NCBI GenBank assembly: GCA_946811695.1
Contig: OX328128.1
Location: 75,724,821-75,788,820 of the forward strand
DNA from: Gonocerus acuteangulatus
Taxonomy: Eukaryota > Arthropoda > Insecta > Hemiptera > Coreidae
Reading direction: 5' to 3'
DNA length: 64,000 nucleotides
Under the pieces are notes generated by a model. It made no database searches, had not been told where the DNA came from, and saw nothing but the letters and a program-made list of their open reading frames with translations. Numbering within the stretch: position 1 is the first letter of the stretch; each line of letters opens with the position of its first letter. The position numbers were made by a program, and so were the translations under genes. Below are positions 36,400 to 48,705 of this stretch, in pieces.

Positions 36400-37854
36400 G
36401 AGCGCCCCAGAACTCAAGGGGTCTAATCGACATTCTTGAAAAAAAATGAGTTAGATGCAGGAAAAGTCCGTCACGCAGGAGCTGCATAACTAAACACTTT
36501 CCTCAGAATTTGGGTAGTGTAGACTGCTTTCCAGAACAATTTGCTTAAAATATCCTACATAAATAAAATAAAAACATGAATAGTTCTCTTTTAAATTTGT
36601 AATGAGTAACTGATCAATTATTAATTTGCTTCCAGAGTTATGTTTACACATGGCTACTACACTACGTAATAAATACAAAAAACCTCATATTATCGTATTT
36701 TGATCTAACGCAGGAACAGGATACAGTCACTCTAGTGGTAGAAAGCGCTCCTTGTGGCGGCTTTGTGAACCTACGTCTGGCGGGCTTTTCTATTGAAATA
36801 TATTACAAATTAAACCCCCGCTTTCCGATTGACCGATTCAGCTCATTTTTACAACACATCTTTCTCATGTGTTACCCACGACTTATACCGCGTTTCGTTA
36901 CAATACAGCAGAAATTACGACCGGTATGAGTATATTAGGAATTTGGGTCCGGAGTAAACCCCCCCTTCTAATGAACCGATTTAGTTTATTTTTACAACAC
37001 ATATTTACCTGTAGATTACCACTACGAATACCGAGTTTCGTCGAAATATACCAAAAATCACGGCTGGTAGTGGCGAATTGGTATTGTGGGTCCGGAGTAA
37101 ACCCCCCCTTCTAATGAGCCGATTTAGTTCATTTTTATATCTCACTTTTCTCTCTATATTACCACTACGAATACCAAGTTTCGTTGAAATATAACAAATA
37201 TTACGGCTGACATAGTCAAATTAGTGTTTTGGGTCCGGGGTAAACCCCCCCTTCCGGTGGACCGATTTTGGTGGTTAACGAACTCGTTCAATCGTTTGCT
37301 AATTGAATGCTATATACCAAGTTTCGTGACGAAAAAACAAAAACTCTGGCCGCTATCGTGTTAACAGACACACATATATAAATTTTAACGGGGGTCATTT
37401 TCGATGTCTACTAGGTAGGATCGATAAAGATTTGAAGAAATTTTTCAAAAATTCCATCATGAGTCCAACCTCAATAGCTACTTTCCTTCGGAGGAAAGTG
37501 CTAATAGGTAGCAACACCGTAATCTTATGGGTGGTAAAGAGATCCAAGTGATTTTCTTGACAGTTGCTGCCACCTAGCTTGTGTTCTTTTGAGTATTGTC
37601 ACTTTTCAAATATTAAGTCCAGAAGGAAATAAAGAGATCTATTTGCGGATTTTCAATTCTTTCGCATATTATTCATAAACCGGACAATATGTTCCATCGA
37701 TAATAAACAGCTAAAAACCTGAGGATTCGTCTAGTATGATGGGAACTGTAAAAACCTAGTTTGTGCTATTACCACATATGTTCATCTTTGACTCCATTTT
37801 CCTCAAAACATTGAGTTTGTTACTTAGGACCCCTCGTTACCTTTGGGGCCCTCA
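36400..37854. mobile_element. Z1: Z-family element split by U4
   Basis: The left end TGAGCGCCCCAGAACTCAAG and right end CTTTGGGGCCCTCA match the terminal repeats of Z2 (44609-45024). Internal sequence on both sides of U4 matches Z2 in reverse order and orientation, so the split point can be read exactly. Confidence 0.75.
36474..37504 (+). mobile_element. U4: complete U-family element (Helitron-like)
   Basis: It starts AAGTCCGTCACGCAGGAGCT and has subterminal CTAAACACTTTCCTCAG. It holds two tandem internal units, a short TA stretch, and a terminal hairpin ACTTTCCTtcggAGGAAAGT ending GCTAA. Host sequence reads CAGGAA before it and TAGGTAG after it. The uninterrupted Z2 copy reads (reverse) CAGGAATGGGTTG. 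The insertion therefore lies between A and T with no target-site duplication. That rule, the terminal hairpin and the CTAA end are shared with Helitrons. The usual 5' TC is not seen. Confidence 0.8.
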
Positions 37855-38531
37855 TTATATTAACATATGATAAATTAGGAATTACTATTTTTGTCCGAAA
37901 CCATTTCCACACTGGTTGATATTCTTTGAATTTATTTTATTAGTAAAGTTATTAGCATAACCTATTAGTTTTGACAATCTCCGCGGTCCCATTGTTTAAC
38001 TTGCGGAAGTTGCTGACTTTGAGATAGAAAGTCCTGTGTTCTGTTCATGATCCTCCTCAGCCCTTTCACCGGGACCTCTGACTGATCTTGGTTTCACTGC
38101 CTGGGGTCATCGCTGTGCCTTGTATCCACGTAAGAGTTCGGCCGTTAAAGACTTCACGACATGCCACGGTATAGTTTTAGTGGGACAATTCGACACGACA
38201 CTAAACGCCTTTTTGGTGTCCTGTATCATGCAGGATGGCTCATGGCGTAAGGTCTTTTACGATACTTGTTGTGCAACCGCCAAATTGACGCGTCCACGCA
38301 ACGCGACCTTCGCCTGATCGCAAGGATAAAGCAAATTTTAACTGGTTGATTACTTTGGTTCACGACCGAACCCTGATGTCGAGCAATTTCGACCTTGCAT
38401 GGTAGACGCATGAGTGGAGACCCGTAGATAAGCCAAGTAGTTGTTCTATCTAAAAAAAAAACTATAACTTAGCTTCATCATATTTGCATATAACTTGCGG
38501 GATTTGAAAATGCAGCATTGAAACTCTCCAA

Positions 38532-38536
<5 letters not shown>
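37855..38536. other. Unassigned sequence
   Basis: No supported gene. Frames at 38120-38317 and on the opposite strand have no recognisable motif. Confidence 0.5.

Positions 38537-38582
<46 letters not shown>
38537..38582. repeat. (TA)n microsatellite
   Basis: About 45 bp of TA repeats, followed by repeat Q. Confidence 0.95.
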
Positions 38583-38586
<4 letters not shown>

Positions 38587-38975
38587 TTATTTGAAAAGAT
38601 TTTTTTTTCAAGAAATTACACAAAGGAAATAGCAGCAAATGCAACATAGGTCCTTGTGGGACACAAAATTTCCTTTATGATCGGGGGATGCAATATTTTT
38701 TAATTTATTTCATTTTTATTTTTATGAGGAGATACAATGCACTTAGCTATACATTTTACCATATAAACTTAAAAACATTTTACCATATAAACTTAAAAAC
38801 ATTTTACCATAAAAACGTAATTACATACAAGTCAATTAACAATCTCATTCACCCTCGTTATTTTATTTAAAACGATCTTTTTTTAAAAGAAACTATACAA
38901 AGAAAATAGCAAACAAGAACAAACGATAAATAGGACCTTGTGGGACACGAAATTTCCTTGATAATCGGGTGATGC
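38583..38975 (+). repeat. Repeat Q, two copies, with 24-bp tandem repeat
   Basis: GTCCTTGTGGGACACAAAATTTCC (about 38651) and GACCTTGTGGGACACGAAATTTCC (about 38933) are parts of two diverged copies of the same repeat. Between them, a 24-bp unit beginning CATTTTACCATATAAACTTA is present about 2.4 times. Confidence 0.65.
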
Positions 38976-38997
38976 AGTTTACACACACACACACACA

Positions 38998-39437
38998 CAA
39001 GGCCGCCACATGGGGGGGGCAGCCGGGTACTGTTGTTCCGGGCCCGGGCGCTGTGGGGGCCCGGGCCGGGCCTCCCTAATTGGGAAAAATGTATAGGTTA
39101 TGAGCTTGTAAAAAGAATGGGGTTAGAAATATAGACGGGCGTAGCCTTTATTTATTTGAATTGGATCTATATTTTTTTTATGTACATAAACGACAAAACA
39201 AGTGCAGTCCCAGAATAGTATATTTCATTAGGAGTCGTAATAAAACTACAAGTACCGAAAGTGACCTTTGCTGCACCGATTGTCGGCTTTTATTCTCATT
39301 TCGCTCAAAACTCAAGATGAAAATAATTTTAAAATGTCCAAAGTCCTATAGCAAAGTACTAGAATGTTCAGTTTGGCTCTGAGAGGTGGGGGCCCGTGAT
39401 CTGGTCCTGGGCCCGGGTCTCAGATGTGGCGGCCCTA
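38998..39437. mobile_element. hAT-like MITE in a CA repeat
   Basis: The left end CAAGGCCGCCACAT and right end ATGTGGCGGCCCTA are inverted repeats matching CAGGGCCGCCACAT with one change each. (AC)n flanks both sides, so the 8-bp duplication cannot be told apart from the repeat. Inside each end lie CCCGGGC-rich blocks. Confidence 0.65.
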
Positions 39438-40429
39438 CACACACAAAAATATATATGTGTGTGTGTGTGTCTGTGTGGTTTTTTTAAGTTTCAACTTTTT
39501 CCTAATACAATTCTACCTTCTTCACTGTAAAGTCAATGGGAAAAGATTGAAACGGAAAAAAAGTTGAATTCGATACGCGAAGGATTGAATTTGAAATGGG
39601 AAAGGTTGATCTTGACTTGGAAATTATATATATATTCTTGGTTAATGAGTTTTGAAAATACATTTATTTAATCCCAAGGATTTTTTTTAAATTATAGGTG
39701 CTCCAACTGCAATGGTCATTAGCACGAAAAAGAAATTTGTTATATATAATTTGAGCAATGTGATGAGCAAAAAAAATTATCCTCAATGTGATGCTGTATA
39801 TATTAAACTAAAAAAAATAAATAAATAAAAGTAATAATGCAATTTATGGAAAATATGAAAATATTTATTTCATGATCTGAATTGGGGCTCAAAAATGCGA
39901 AGTTCTTAAAAACGGGCAGCAATCTATGAACTACAATCTGAAAACACAGAGACACACATTCGCTACGTCACCAGCAACTGGATTGACTTGGAGAGCAACC
40001 GCAGAATCTAGGAAGCAGACCTCCTTCCTATTTTACCACACTTCCTTGGAGTGGGTCAAACCGCAATGAACACCTGATATAATCACATAATCGTATATTG
40101 GGGAAAAAAAAAATAAAATAAAATTATATATTCGCTATTTTGTATTTGTTATGAACAGGTAACCCAAATTTTATCGTACCAATTTTGGTTATTTTTTTTA
40201 ACCCTGGATAACAGGGTTTGCAACCTATTCGTCGTTTCGACGAATATAGTTGTAAAATCTTATTATTTTGCGGAAAAAGATTAATTTTCATACGGCGTTT
40301 TCGGATTTGCATGAGTAAGACATTATGAAGGCCATAATGTCGCCACACTCTCACTAGACTGCTGATAGTGATGTTATAATCGTCAAAACGAAGGGAATTT
40401 ACAAGGAATGTGAACCACTTTTGAAAGCA
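39438..40429. other. Unassigned sequence
   Basis: AT-rich, with a short GT repeat at 39455. No gene supported. Confidence 0.5.
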
Positions 40430-40437
40430 CGGGCGTA

Positions 40438-40698
40438 TATAGGAAATAATTTCGGAGGGGGCTGGGAAATTTCGGGGGGGCTGAGACCATTTCCGGTGTA
40501 TGGAATACTAACTATTTAGATCTTGGAAGAGTTTTAGCCAACTAAAACGCTATTAAACCCAAAATAGATTATTTTTTATTAACTAAATGATCTTATTTAA
40601 TTTATTTTTAAGGGTTTTATAAAATGTTTACCGATCAAATCAAAATTTCGGGGGGGGGGCTGAGGGGGCTGCAGCACCCCCCCTTATATACGACCATG
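40438..40698 (+). mobile_element. W4: P-like MITE with exact 8-bp duplication
   Basis: The 261-bp element begins CACGGGCGTATATAGG and ends TTATATACGACCATG. TTTGAAAG lies directly on both sides (40430-40437 and 40699-40706). The internal sequence (GACCATTTCCGGTGTATGGA, CAAATCAAAATTTCGGGGGG) matches W2. TIRs beginning CATG with 8-bp duplications are the P-superfamily pattern. Confidence 0.85.
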
Positions 40699-41079
40699 TT
40701 TGAAAGACTGGTTCGTTTGGTATTCTGTTCTTTCCAGTTCTTATGTTCCGGAAGCACGACGCGATCTTCTCTTTCCGGCTACTTGTAGGAAATAGACTAG
40801 TACCTGGGAATACCTGGAAGGTTAGCCGTCTACAGTGATCGCTCATCGCAGGACAATTAAAAATCCGAGCAATATTCGTCGAAACGACCAAGGGTTGTTA
40901 TCTACGCATTTTGGATACGATAACTATCGAGTTTCATTGGAAATATGTAAAAAAAAAGCAGACGTCAAGTGCCATTTATTAATATGGTTCCAGAGTAAGA
41001 TTGTATTATGTTATATTAGATGTTGCCTCATACCTCTACCATCACTCGGTGCACCTCGGTCTTCTGTTCTAAGTGCGAG

Positions 41080-41420
41080 TCGTAAAATGGTCAACCTTAC
41101 CTTAAACTCCTGATGAACTTCAGGTATTGCCTCACTTCAGTTGACCTCCTGATTTCTTCTCCATTGAGGCTTCCATAATGTAGGAATCGTCTGTTACCAA
41201 TGGAACACATTCTTATGTAACATGTTTGGGTGTCTCATCTTTGTCCCCACACCATCTGCAGACAGATGATAACTTGATCTTCAAGGTATACACATGCTTA
41301 TTCATAGTATAATGGTCACACGCAGTCACCGCAATCTCCCTCAGGTTACAAGAGGAACAGGTTACGAATATAAAACTTACTTCCTCAATTTGAGGAGGAG
41401 AACCTTCCACAACCTATTAG
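41080..41420 (-). pseudogene. LINE C-terminal remnant
   Basis: On the minus strand, TACDHYTMNKHVYTLKI is followed by SSVCRWCGDKDETPKHVTC. This matches the GHYxLNxHLxxL...CRxCGxxxETxxHxLxxC block that ends jockey-type ORF2 proteins. EVRQYLKFIRSL, about 100 bp further on, fits the last residues of such ORFs. No RT region is present nearby. Confidence 0.65.
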
Positions 41421-41964
41421 GGCCACCTTCAGACTGGTCATGGTCTAAAAGAATCCAATATGGTGGAAAATAGTCAGCTGATCGATAATATATAAGTCAT
41501 ATGTAAGACATTTATCTCCAGAAAAAGTATAGTCTCAAAAACTAAACAACCCCTCCCCCTATTGGATTCATTCAGACAATGAACAGTCGGGACGTGGGCT
41601 TACTAGTGGAAGCTTCTCCGCTAGTTCTCCGCTTCTAGGTGGAAGTTGAGGCTGTAAGTTTTATATTTGTAACATGTTCCCCTGAAGATGCACCAATAGG
41701 GCGCGAAACGTGTAAGGAAGAAATAAAGTTATGGTCTCTATTTAGTGAAGTTTTTACTGTTTGACGTTCTGCCTATTACGAAAATTCGAAAATTTAAGTA
41801 TTAATAATACTTAGTATTAACAATTGCAAATATTAATTCTATGGTAAATATAATTAGAAACCTCTACTGTATAAGGCTCTGAGAACTACCGTGTTTTATT
41901 AGTTGTTTAGGTTACTTTAAAATTACTTAGCAATTTGAAATTAATTAATTAATTTTTTTTACAG
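41421..41964. other. Upstream flank / probable 5' intron of the ZP gene
   Basis: The stretch ends in a polypyrimidine tract and TTTACAG at 41964, a good splice acceptor. It therefore probably contains at least the end of an intron in the 5' UTR. A CTGAAGATGCACCAATAGGGCGCGAAAC hairpin-type motif lies near 41688. The upstream non-coding exon and promoter could not be located. Confidence 0.5.
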
Positions 41965-42010
41965 TGAAACGAGAGCCCTTAAAATGATAGAAGTTTTCGT
42001 ATTTTTACAA
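41965..42010 (+). CDS. ZP gene exon 1 (coding from 41984)
   Basis: Acceptor TTTTTTACAG ends at 41964. The ATG at 41984 is the first in-frame start and opens MIEVFVFLQ, the start of a signal peptide. Donor GTAAGT at 42011, phase 0. Positions 41965-41983 are 5' UTR. Confidence 0.85.
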
Positions 42011-43771
42011 GTAAGTAAGAAAATTATCTTATTTAACCAAATTATTTTTGGAATGATTTAAGGATTATAATAATATTGGACTTAACTGTTTAAATTGTCT
42101 TCAGTTATTGGTTTACGTCAACTCACAAGAAAATTTTACAATGGATGACACGGCCCTCTTTTACAGAATGGAAATGCAAGGTAAATGTCTTTTGATATGT
42201 GTGTTTGTGAGTGTGTGTGGGAGCCAGTGTGTGTTTGTATAATATTGTTGCCATTATTATTATTATTATTATTATTCATACATGGACCTGGTAGGACCAC
42301 CTGAAGCACAATTAACGCTATTTTGACAAGTTGGGTTTTCTTTGTGTCTAGTCTTGTTTCCTTCATTGTGAATTATCTCTTTTAGCGGGGTTCCTCCCTC
42401 CCTCCCCCCATAGGGAAGAACATTGCTTATGAAGTTCACCACATTACGCAATCCGGAAGTGCCGAGTTCACTCTTTCACACGCTAAAAAATAGTCCCATT
42501 TTGATAAAATTATTTGCAAAAATACTTTGTCTAATTTAAAAGGTCTAGTCCGTCGACCAGCAAAATCCGCCTACCGAAACACTGTTTAATGGGCGAAATT
42601 TGGGCGACAAATATCGTTGCGGTTACTGCATCAACTATTTCCAAGGCGATATCTCAAACCGTTTTTGAGAAAAGTTGATACAATTATTTTTTCCAACTTC
42701 TAAGAGGTACTGAGAATCTTCGAATTTGTCCAAACTAAGATATATAAATTTTGGTTACATTCGGAGTTAACGTTACGTGGGGATTAGAATGAATCCGATT
42801 TCAAGGGGATATCAATAACCATTTTCCAAAAAAGGGGATAAGCCTAGAATTTTCTTGTTGTTTACTCCAATGGATGAGCGCAATGAGTTGACATTTTTTC
42901 TGGATATTTGGTAATCGTTCAGACTAAGATATTCGTTTTGGTTACGTCTGGAGTTGAGGTCTGGAGTTGAGGTCTGGAGTTGAGGTCTGGAGTTGAGGTC
43001 TGGAGTTGAGGTCTGGAGTTGAGGTCTGGAGTTGAGGTCTGGAGTTGAGGTCTGGAGTTGAGGTCTGGAGTTGAGGTCTGGAGTTGAGGTCTGGAGTTGA
43101 GGTCTGGAGTTGAGGTCTGGAGTTGAGGTCTGGAGTTGAGGTCTGGAGTTGAGGTAGTAAAAAAGATATTTTATGAACAGACATGATCAGTTATGAGATT
43201 TTCGTGTATTTTCTTGAATATATCGAAAAAAGCTGGTATATCGCTTGGGCTTATATAAGGGGGGGGGGGCTGAGGGGGTTTTAGTCCCCCCCCCGTAATT
43301 TTGATTTAATCGGTAAAAAATTGCCATAAAAACCTCTAAAATAAATTAAATAAGACGACTTAGGTCAGATGAAATAATTGGGGGGGGGGGGGGGGGGTAA
43401 TAGCTTTATAGTTGGCTAACTATATCAAGCTCTAGGTTGTTAGTATTCCTATACCCCCTAAATCTCCCGGTACTCACCCCCCCCCCCGAAAATGATTTCC
43501 TATTTACGCCCCTGGGATATGGAAGTAAGTAAGTGGAAAGAATGATTCACAGACTTACTAAATTGTCTAAAAAACGGTCCTCATAGAATTTTTGATAAAA
43601 CGACAGCCGAAGAAATTGGTGTTTAAAATTTGGAAAGTATTTGACAATGTTATTATTAACAACCCCGTCAAACGAAAAATATAATAAAATATACACATAA
43701 TTAAAAAAAAAATGCAGTTAAACAAAAAACCGAAATCAAATACCTAGATAATTGTTTTTTTTTTGTTTTTT

Positions 43772-43827
<56 letters not shown>

Positions 43828-46800
43828 AACAAGAGGAGGTGGGGCCAACGGCCATAGCCACGTTGGATTCACCGGTTCCCGTAGATCACCGAAGTTAAGC
43901 AACGTCGGGCGTGGACAGTACCTGAATGGGTGACCGACCACGTGCTGTTGGCATTATAGAAAAGGGCGGCAACCTGTAGAGCCCGGCGTTAATAGCCTTA
44001 ATGTTGATACGCCGTTAAACACACACACACACACACAAAAAGAGGAGGTAGGCATTATTAGCGTGTTGGTATTATTATTTGTTTATTTTTTTGTAATAGA
44101 GTAATGTTGAGGGGGTAGAGAAAGTATTATCTGATTAGTGTCGGCTGTTGTCAGCTTCCTGTGGATTGCGAGAATCTCGCTTTTCTTCAAGATGTTATTG
44201 GAATAGGGGCTCCAATGTTTTCCAAAAATGATAACTGTTTCTCTTCCAAGCTTTCCAAATGGCTTTGGATATAAGTACGTTATGGAAACGCGCAAAGATG
44301 ACACAGTTTCTGGGAGTTGGACTGATTTGCTCCAAGGTCTATATTGCATGTGTCACAAGTTGGTTGTGAGATCTATGTGTTTGTCTAGTGTGGCCAATTC
44401 TGAGTCGAGCCAGTACTATTTCTTCTAGCCTGTTGTCTTGATAATTTAGTTGATCATAATCAGCGCAAATATAAGTTTTCACCTGTTTTCAGATGCAGAG
44501 AGAGATCCTGAAACTCAGAAATCAGTACAATCAATAATATCTTGGCTCCAAAAAAGGTACAAAGGATTTGGAGAAAAGAAAGGTAAGTAAACACTATGTA
44601 TAAATATTTGAGGACCCCAGAGGTCAAGGGGTCTAAGTAACAAACTCTATGTTTTGAAGAAAATGGAGTCAAAGTTCAACATATTTATGTTGTAATAGCA
44701 AAAACTAGATTTTTATAGTTCTGATCATACTAGACAAATCCTCAGGTCCTTAGCTGTTTATTATCAATAATACATAATAGGGACATCATCCGGTTTATAA
44801 TTAATATGCTAAAGAATTGGAGATTTCGCACATATACCTCTTAATTCACTTCTGGACTTAATATTACAAAAGTGACAATACAGAAAAGATCTCACAGCAA
44901 CTGTCAAGAAAATCACTTGGATCTCTTTACCATCCACAAGATTATGGTGTTCACAACCCATTCCTGTATCTAACTCATTTTTTTCCAAAATATTACTTAC
45001 ACCCCTTGACTTCTGGGGCCCTCATATATATTCAAGATAGCAGAAAAAATCACATCAGCATCCAAAGACAATAATATACTTAAAACATACAGCAAAACAT
45101 CTAGAACACACATGAAATACATTCTGTCATATGACGCTATAAAATTTAGTCTAAGACGGTGGTAAAACTCACTTAAAAGTTGAATCATTATAAGATATTG
45201 AGAAGCTTTTTAGAGTTTCTTAAGACTCATTTGTGTTATTTTAATTGTTTTTGTTTTTTATTATCTTTTTTCAGCCAAAGCAGAAGACCTTGCGGCACAG
45301 TACTCCTCACACGAATACGACTCAGCCACAATGGAACCTAGGCCTTTTGGATTCGGCCAGATAAACGAAGAGGTATGTTATTTTTAAGATCATTCAGTAA
45401 ATATACTGTTGTGATACCTGTTGTCATACCTGTTGTTGGAGACCATCGTCACTTACTCCAACCGATGCCAGGGACATCGGTCTCCTCCAAAAGGTATAAA
45501 ATATATTATTTTTGTCCAAAAATTGTCATGAAATAATAATTTCAGAACAGCTGTCTTTTTTTATTTTTTGCTGTATTTTATTAGTTATTACAAGCAGACA
45601 CAATTTTTTTAAAACATTTTTAATTTGTACACTCTGACTGATTAGTTAACGAATAATGTTTTGATATCTTACAATATCACATACAATAAAAATAATAATA
45701 ATATTTTACAGGTTTATATTGAAAAGCCAGTATTTATTTAAATTTTAACACCCATGTATTATTGACAACAAATATTAGGACAGGTTATCTATAGGTAACC
45801 ACCCTTTTCTAGCCAGGATAGGTCAGATGGCTTTTCTTTCGAAAAAAGATCACCCCTAGTGGGAATCGAACCCACGAACATAGGCATAGAGTGCTCACAC
45901 CTTAGCACTCACACCCACTGGGACTCTAATATTTAGCAAAATAAATAATAGAATGAATTCTAATAATGAAATATTAAGAAAACAAATATGATTTTAAAAA
46001 AAGTGGCAATAAAAAATAAATTTAATGCAAATAATAAAAAAATAAAATTCACAGGACTATAAAGTAGAGATGAGGAGCCTGTTATCAAAGTTGGACAACT
46101 CCACTTTTGCTTTTTTTTACAGGCGAGGCAAAAAACCATATCTACTATATTGAAGTCAGTATCATGCTGATTTTTTTTATATGTCATTCTTATAGGCCCC
46201 AGAAAATTTTTACAAACGCATTACAAAATAATATGAGTATTAAGGCTGTAATTACACTTCAAATAGTGGAGTTGTCCATGTTTGAAATCAAGTCATGGAG
46301 TTGTCTGTTTTTGAAGCCAAAGGGAACCATCTTAAATTTAATCTGTCCTTTTTTGAAACCAAACAATTATGAGTTCGTTATCAATAAATTTATATTTTCT
46401 TCGTCTACACTCTAATGCATGAGGGTGTTTTAAAATAATGTAAATGGCCTATTTCTTCCCAATTTTCTCCGAGGTTCTTGACATTCAGCCATGATGGATT
46501 TGCAGTGCATGTTGGGAGATTGCATGAATGCAAGTTTCTCATTGGCTACTGAAGGAGTTGTCATTTTTTGAAACAAAACTATGTTGGAATTGTCCATATT
46601 CTGATTCTGGACTGATCAAATACATGCTATTTTACCTAAGTTCGGTCTGTTTTTAATGCGGAAAACCAAATGCAGCATAAAAATCCACTAAAGAATCTAC
46701 TAAAATCTCAAAACTGAAAAAAATGGAGTTGTCCAACTTTGATATCAAGCTCCTCAGATGGTTTTATTATTTAAATTTTAACGTCCATTATTATTAACTA

Positions 46801-47745
46801 CGAATTTTAGGACGGGTTATCTATAGGTTACCACCCTTTTCTAGCCATGATAGGGCTGATGCCTTTTCATTTTTCCAAAGAAAAGCCACCACCCCATAGT
46901 GGGAATCGAACCCACGACCAGAGAAGGTTTGTAATATTTATGTCAAGAGTGAATGTGTTTAAATGGTGTGATACATATGTCTAGTGTGTAAGTGTTTAAA
47001 TATTGCTCCTGATAAGGCACCAAAAGGGCTTAAAACATTTTGAGCACCGATTAAAGGATTTTTATTGTCAAACTAATATTTTTGTAAACATTTTATTTAC
47101 AGTTATCGCCAGCTTCCTCATCTGCAACATCCCTTCCCCAGACAACGGTGACTGAGGCCTCCCTCAACAACGAGATATATCCATCACAAGTTCAGAGCCT
47201 ACAGGTAGAATGCCAGAAAGATCGCATGACAGTCGACATAGAATTCAGCTCAGAGTTTAACGGAATCATATATTCAAAGGTAATGAATAAATCAATACAT
47301 ATATATACAGGGTGTCCCGTAAATGTCTAGTCATATTTTGGGAGGTGATAAAGGAACCTTAGGGGAACAAAAAATGTTACGTGACGATTTTCCGAATTCT
47401 CACACATAAGGGAGAAAACGACATTTTATTGTTTTCTCAATTCAAACGTGGTTTTTAGAAGAATAATCGTTGTAGCTCTGTCCCAGGTGGTTGTACTAGA
47501 AAGAAAGTGAGACCAATCGAAAGCTGAGTAAATTTACTATAAAACTAGTTGGGAGCAAACATAAAAATGAATGAATTTAAGTATGTCTATCTTACCAAGA
47601 GAAAGCTATTCTAAATTTCCTGACTTTTTCTTGATATTTCTTACCAGCGTTACTCCTCAATGGGCAGGATCTGAGATTTCCGGGATTCAGAAAAACTTCT
47701 TCATTTAACCAGCTTTCCATTCATCCATATATATATTCCAGCTTT

Positions 47746-47808
<63 letters not shown>

Positions 47809-48197
47809 CTGCTGGTTATTAGTCTCTCTAATTAGTCTGAATTAGAGAAAATTTGGCACAATAATACTTTGTCTAAAATAAAAGTATGAATTCATTAAAC
47901 TCCAGAATCTGCACAGTAAATCAGTATTTTTTTCAATATCAATATCAATTCAATCAATATTTTAACGCGATTAACAAAAATGTATTATATTTCAGGACCA
48001 CTACACGACACCAGAGTGCAGGTACGTTGTTGCAGATTCCCATTCTTCCAGGTACCGATTCACAGTACAACTGAACTCATGCGGTACACAGTTCGTGAAC
48101 GAATTCGACAAAGGTGGACAGGCATATCTGGAAAATGTCCTTGTCATACAAAACGAGCCTGGAATTGTAGAGGTAAATGTCTGTGTGTGTGTGTGTG

Positions 48198-48265
<68 letters not shown>

Positions 48266-48643
48266 AATATAATTATATAGACTACAAAATGCAGATACTA
48301 ACTGGACACACTACAAAAAAATAATTCTTACAGAGATTTAAAATTTCCAACAACATTTTCCCATGATGACATGACAATGGAACACACAATTTAACACCTA
48401 CTCCTTAGGTGCTTAAGGGTGAACACCTTAGACAGACATTACAGAAATAACATGAAGACATAAATAAACACTTGACACAAAAATAGTCCAAAAATTATCC
48501 TCCAATTTCAAATATTACTGGAAATCAATAATTCAAACTGCATCGGTGTTAAATAATCTGTTTTTTCAAACGTCTTAACAACAGAGGAAAGAACATGAAA
48601 TACTTCAGGTCATTGATCATTATAAATATATACAAACTTGATC

Positions 48644-48705
<62 letters not shown>

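Larger units (their letters stand above)
42382..44324 (-). mobile_element. T10: T-family element filling intron 2, with three later insertions or expansions
   Basis: The 3' end TTAGCGGGGTTCC lies at 42382 and the degraded 5' end GGGAGTTGGACT at 44324. The interior holds the 13-bp minisatellite, W5 and the 5S-headed SINE. It lies antisense to the ZP gene. Confidence 0.65.

Noticed and set aside
42942..43184. 80-residue repetitive protein on the minus strand
   Set aside because: It is the translation of the 13-bp minisatellite, whose unit length gives an artificial periodic frame.
43844..43953. Functional 5S rRNA gene
   Set aside because: About nine bases of the conserved 3' half are missing, and the sequence runs into a SINE body, tail and target duplication.
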